Shown here in pieces: positions 62,301 to 64,000 of a stretch of 64,000 bases of DNA. The notes under the pieces were generated by a model, which was not told where the DNA came from, searched no databases, and worked only from the letters and a program-made list of their open reading frames with translations. Within the stretch, counting starts at the first letter, position 1; every line of letters begins with the position of its first letter. The translations under genes and the position numbers were made by a program. Origin of the DNA: Glandiceps talaboti (Eukaryota > Hemichordata > Enteropneusta > Spengelidae); contig NC_135560.1 of assembly GCF_964340395.1 (NCBI RefSeq), positions 11,842,098 through 11,906,097 of the forward strand, given 5' to 3'.

Positions 62301-64000
62301 GTGGATCGATTGCTAGTATGCAGATGAAGGGTGATCGCTTATCAGACATGAGGATATTGATAGCATCTACGACATCGACGATTTTCTTTGGAGGACATCG
62401 GTCAAGTTCATCAACTGTTATAATAACTCGAATTGGTTTCTTTTTGAAACCTGCAATCCAATTGATCAAGCTCGATGCAGTCGACACTTCACATTTGATG
62501 TCACCCATGAATCCTAGTTTCGTCGAGAAATCTGGTTTGCTCATCATAGTCTCTATCTTCGATCGTTGGGAGTACAGAAAGATGATCAACACACTCCAGA
62601 TACCCTTGATGTTAGTCACCATAGCAACGCCCAAGATAGTTGCAAATGTCCCTTCGACTGCGACGAAAGCTAATGAGGTGTTTCCTTTTCCTGATTTCAT
62701 CGGAATTACGCCAGTTAATAGCAATACTGCAATGATGATAACTGTAATGATTACGACAACTGAACAAATGAATAAAGTTAGCACGGAGATGGAAAACATT
62801 TTAAAAAGAGTTGTCTTCCGTATTTCATATTCGTCACTCTTTCCTCGCGATGTCTTATCACGACGGAACTGTACCCGTTGATGTTCAGTTGGCGTTGTCA
62901 TGATCCTAAAAAATCGTGTCTTCCAATAGCCGGCATAGCCTTCAACGCGAGAGACAAGCTTGGTTACAATGCCAGCCCACAGTGTGTCACTACCTGCGTA
63001 CTCCCAGGCGTTGAACTTGACGAAGATGAAGCCCATTTCATCAGTTTCAAAGTAAGGAGGAGCTTTGGGTGGTAAGTAGAAAATGATCATCAGGAGAAGG
63101 TGAAAATCTCTCCAAAGACTAGTTTTAGTCGTATTGTATCGCTTCTGCATATCACTCAGGAAGTCTACCGAAGACAAAATAAACACCAGTCAAGGGAACA
63201 CTAATTATAATAGTAAGGCATATCAAATATTCCACAAGTTACATAATATGATAGAGGTGGAAAAAAGTCTCTTATGACCAGTATGTCTCGACGACGTTTG
63301 CAGCTTATATACAAATCTTAAAAGGTGTTACATGGACATGACATACCTTACATATTTACAACTTAATAATCTAATATATATAAAAATCTTGGTGAGTAAA
63401 ATTTACGTTACGTTGCGGAAATTACTCAACTAATTGTAAACTTAGCGCGCCCCTCGTCTAAATGTCCAGGTAGTATAAGAACTGTTACACTTACCGGTTA
63501 CACATTTTAGCAAATACGATTTTCCAGACCCCCATGGTGCATATATGCCAACCGTCAAAGGAGTTGATATAGCTAGACAGTATAACGCATTGGAAAGACT
63601 TCTTGCATAAATGTTGAGACTTGTCGACCCCTTTATAAAGTCACTGTCGTTACGAAGGTCGTACCCAATAGAATGTGGTTCTGTTACTGCATAGATAGAA
63701 TGGAGAAATGTGATAAGTAGATTATTAACCAAGTTGGCATGAAAAGTATGAAAACTGAAGAAATACGGTTATCATACTGGCATTGTTCTGAGGAGATGAA
63801 ATGTTTTACTTCCCGTGAAAAAACAACTATTCTAAGATAACATTTGGTCCAGCCAGAAGTTCAAGTTATTCTGTTATATATACTTTTTTCTCATTGGCGA
63901 TGTGATTACTTGATTATTTCATTTTCGACCTCTGGCAAATAAATAATATAAATACAGATTTCACGCAACAACAAAAAAAGATTCGACTTTTACAAAAAAA
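59387..64000. repeat. 6,651-bp tandem duplication, unit 2 (incomplete at window end)
   Basis: Corresponds to 52736-57349, with no difference found over 4,614 bp. It ends at the window edge inside the intron between the P-loop and ankyrin exons of KAP copy 3. Confidence 0.93.
61417..63686 (-). CDS. Ankyrin-KAP P-loop NTPase, copy 3 (partial, runs off window)
   Basis: The last two exons (63495-63686 and 61417-63164) are identical in sequence to those of copy 2. They encode the Walker A exon and the long exon with membrane hairpin, Walker B and C-terminal helical part. Ankyrin and N-terminal exons would lie beyond 64000. The gene is intact as far as visible. Confidence 0.88.

Overview
This is a eukaryotic, intron-rich and AT-rich window. 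Every convincing gene is split by GT-AG introns and encodes an animal protein family (HAX1, PRCC, a small heat-shock protein, an SLC24-type exchanger, ankyrin-KAP NTPases). Long microsatellites, hairpin (MITE-like) elements and a decayed non-LTR retrotransposon fill the spaces. This fits an invertebrate bilaterian; a deuterostome such as a hemichordate or amphioxus is a guess I cannot prove from the sequence.

Layout. 0.6-4.95 kb (-): HAX1 in six exons. 5.47-7.93 kb (+): a head-to-head neighbour encoding a secreted-looking protein with a long Q/R/E coiled coil and an alpha-crystallin (HSP20) domain. 8-10.9 kb: two hairpin elements and the PRCC 3' side. 11.0-17.46 kb (-): PRCC in eight exons, with a 62/67-bp tandem array and a second minisatellite in its introns. 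17.95-20.01 kb (+): an unrecognised acidic, Ser-rich, probably nuclear protein, head-to-head with PRCC. 20-30.9 kb: gene-poor, with microsatellites, a two-copy 315-bp repeat, a degenerate LINE and a perfect 30-bp hairpin. 30.9-39.36 kb (+): an eight-exon NCKX/SLC24-like cation exchanger that lacks two acidic residues considered central in the family. 39.4-42.7 kb: repeats.

42.7-64.0 kb (-): a tandem cluster of ankyrin plus KAP-type P-loop NTPase genes (copy 1 at 42.7-46.8 kb, copy 2 at 54.8-58.9 kb, copy 3 from 61.4 kb to beyond the window). A small gene encoding a stand-alone PAW-like domain (47.4-51.3 kb) lies between copies 1 and 2. Copies 2 and 3 lie in a direct tandem duplication with a 6,651-bp unit. 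No difference was found over the part visible in both units, introns and spacers included. It is either extremely recent or an assembly artefact.

The KAP proteins keep the P-loop and the DELDRC Walker B region and carry the membrane hairpin typical of KAP NTPases. Copies 1 and 2 differ mostly in that hairpin and in a Ser-rich loop. The cluster is the best candidate here for a lineage-specific, rapidly evolving system. The other notable items are the secreted small heat-shock protein and the divergent exchanger.
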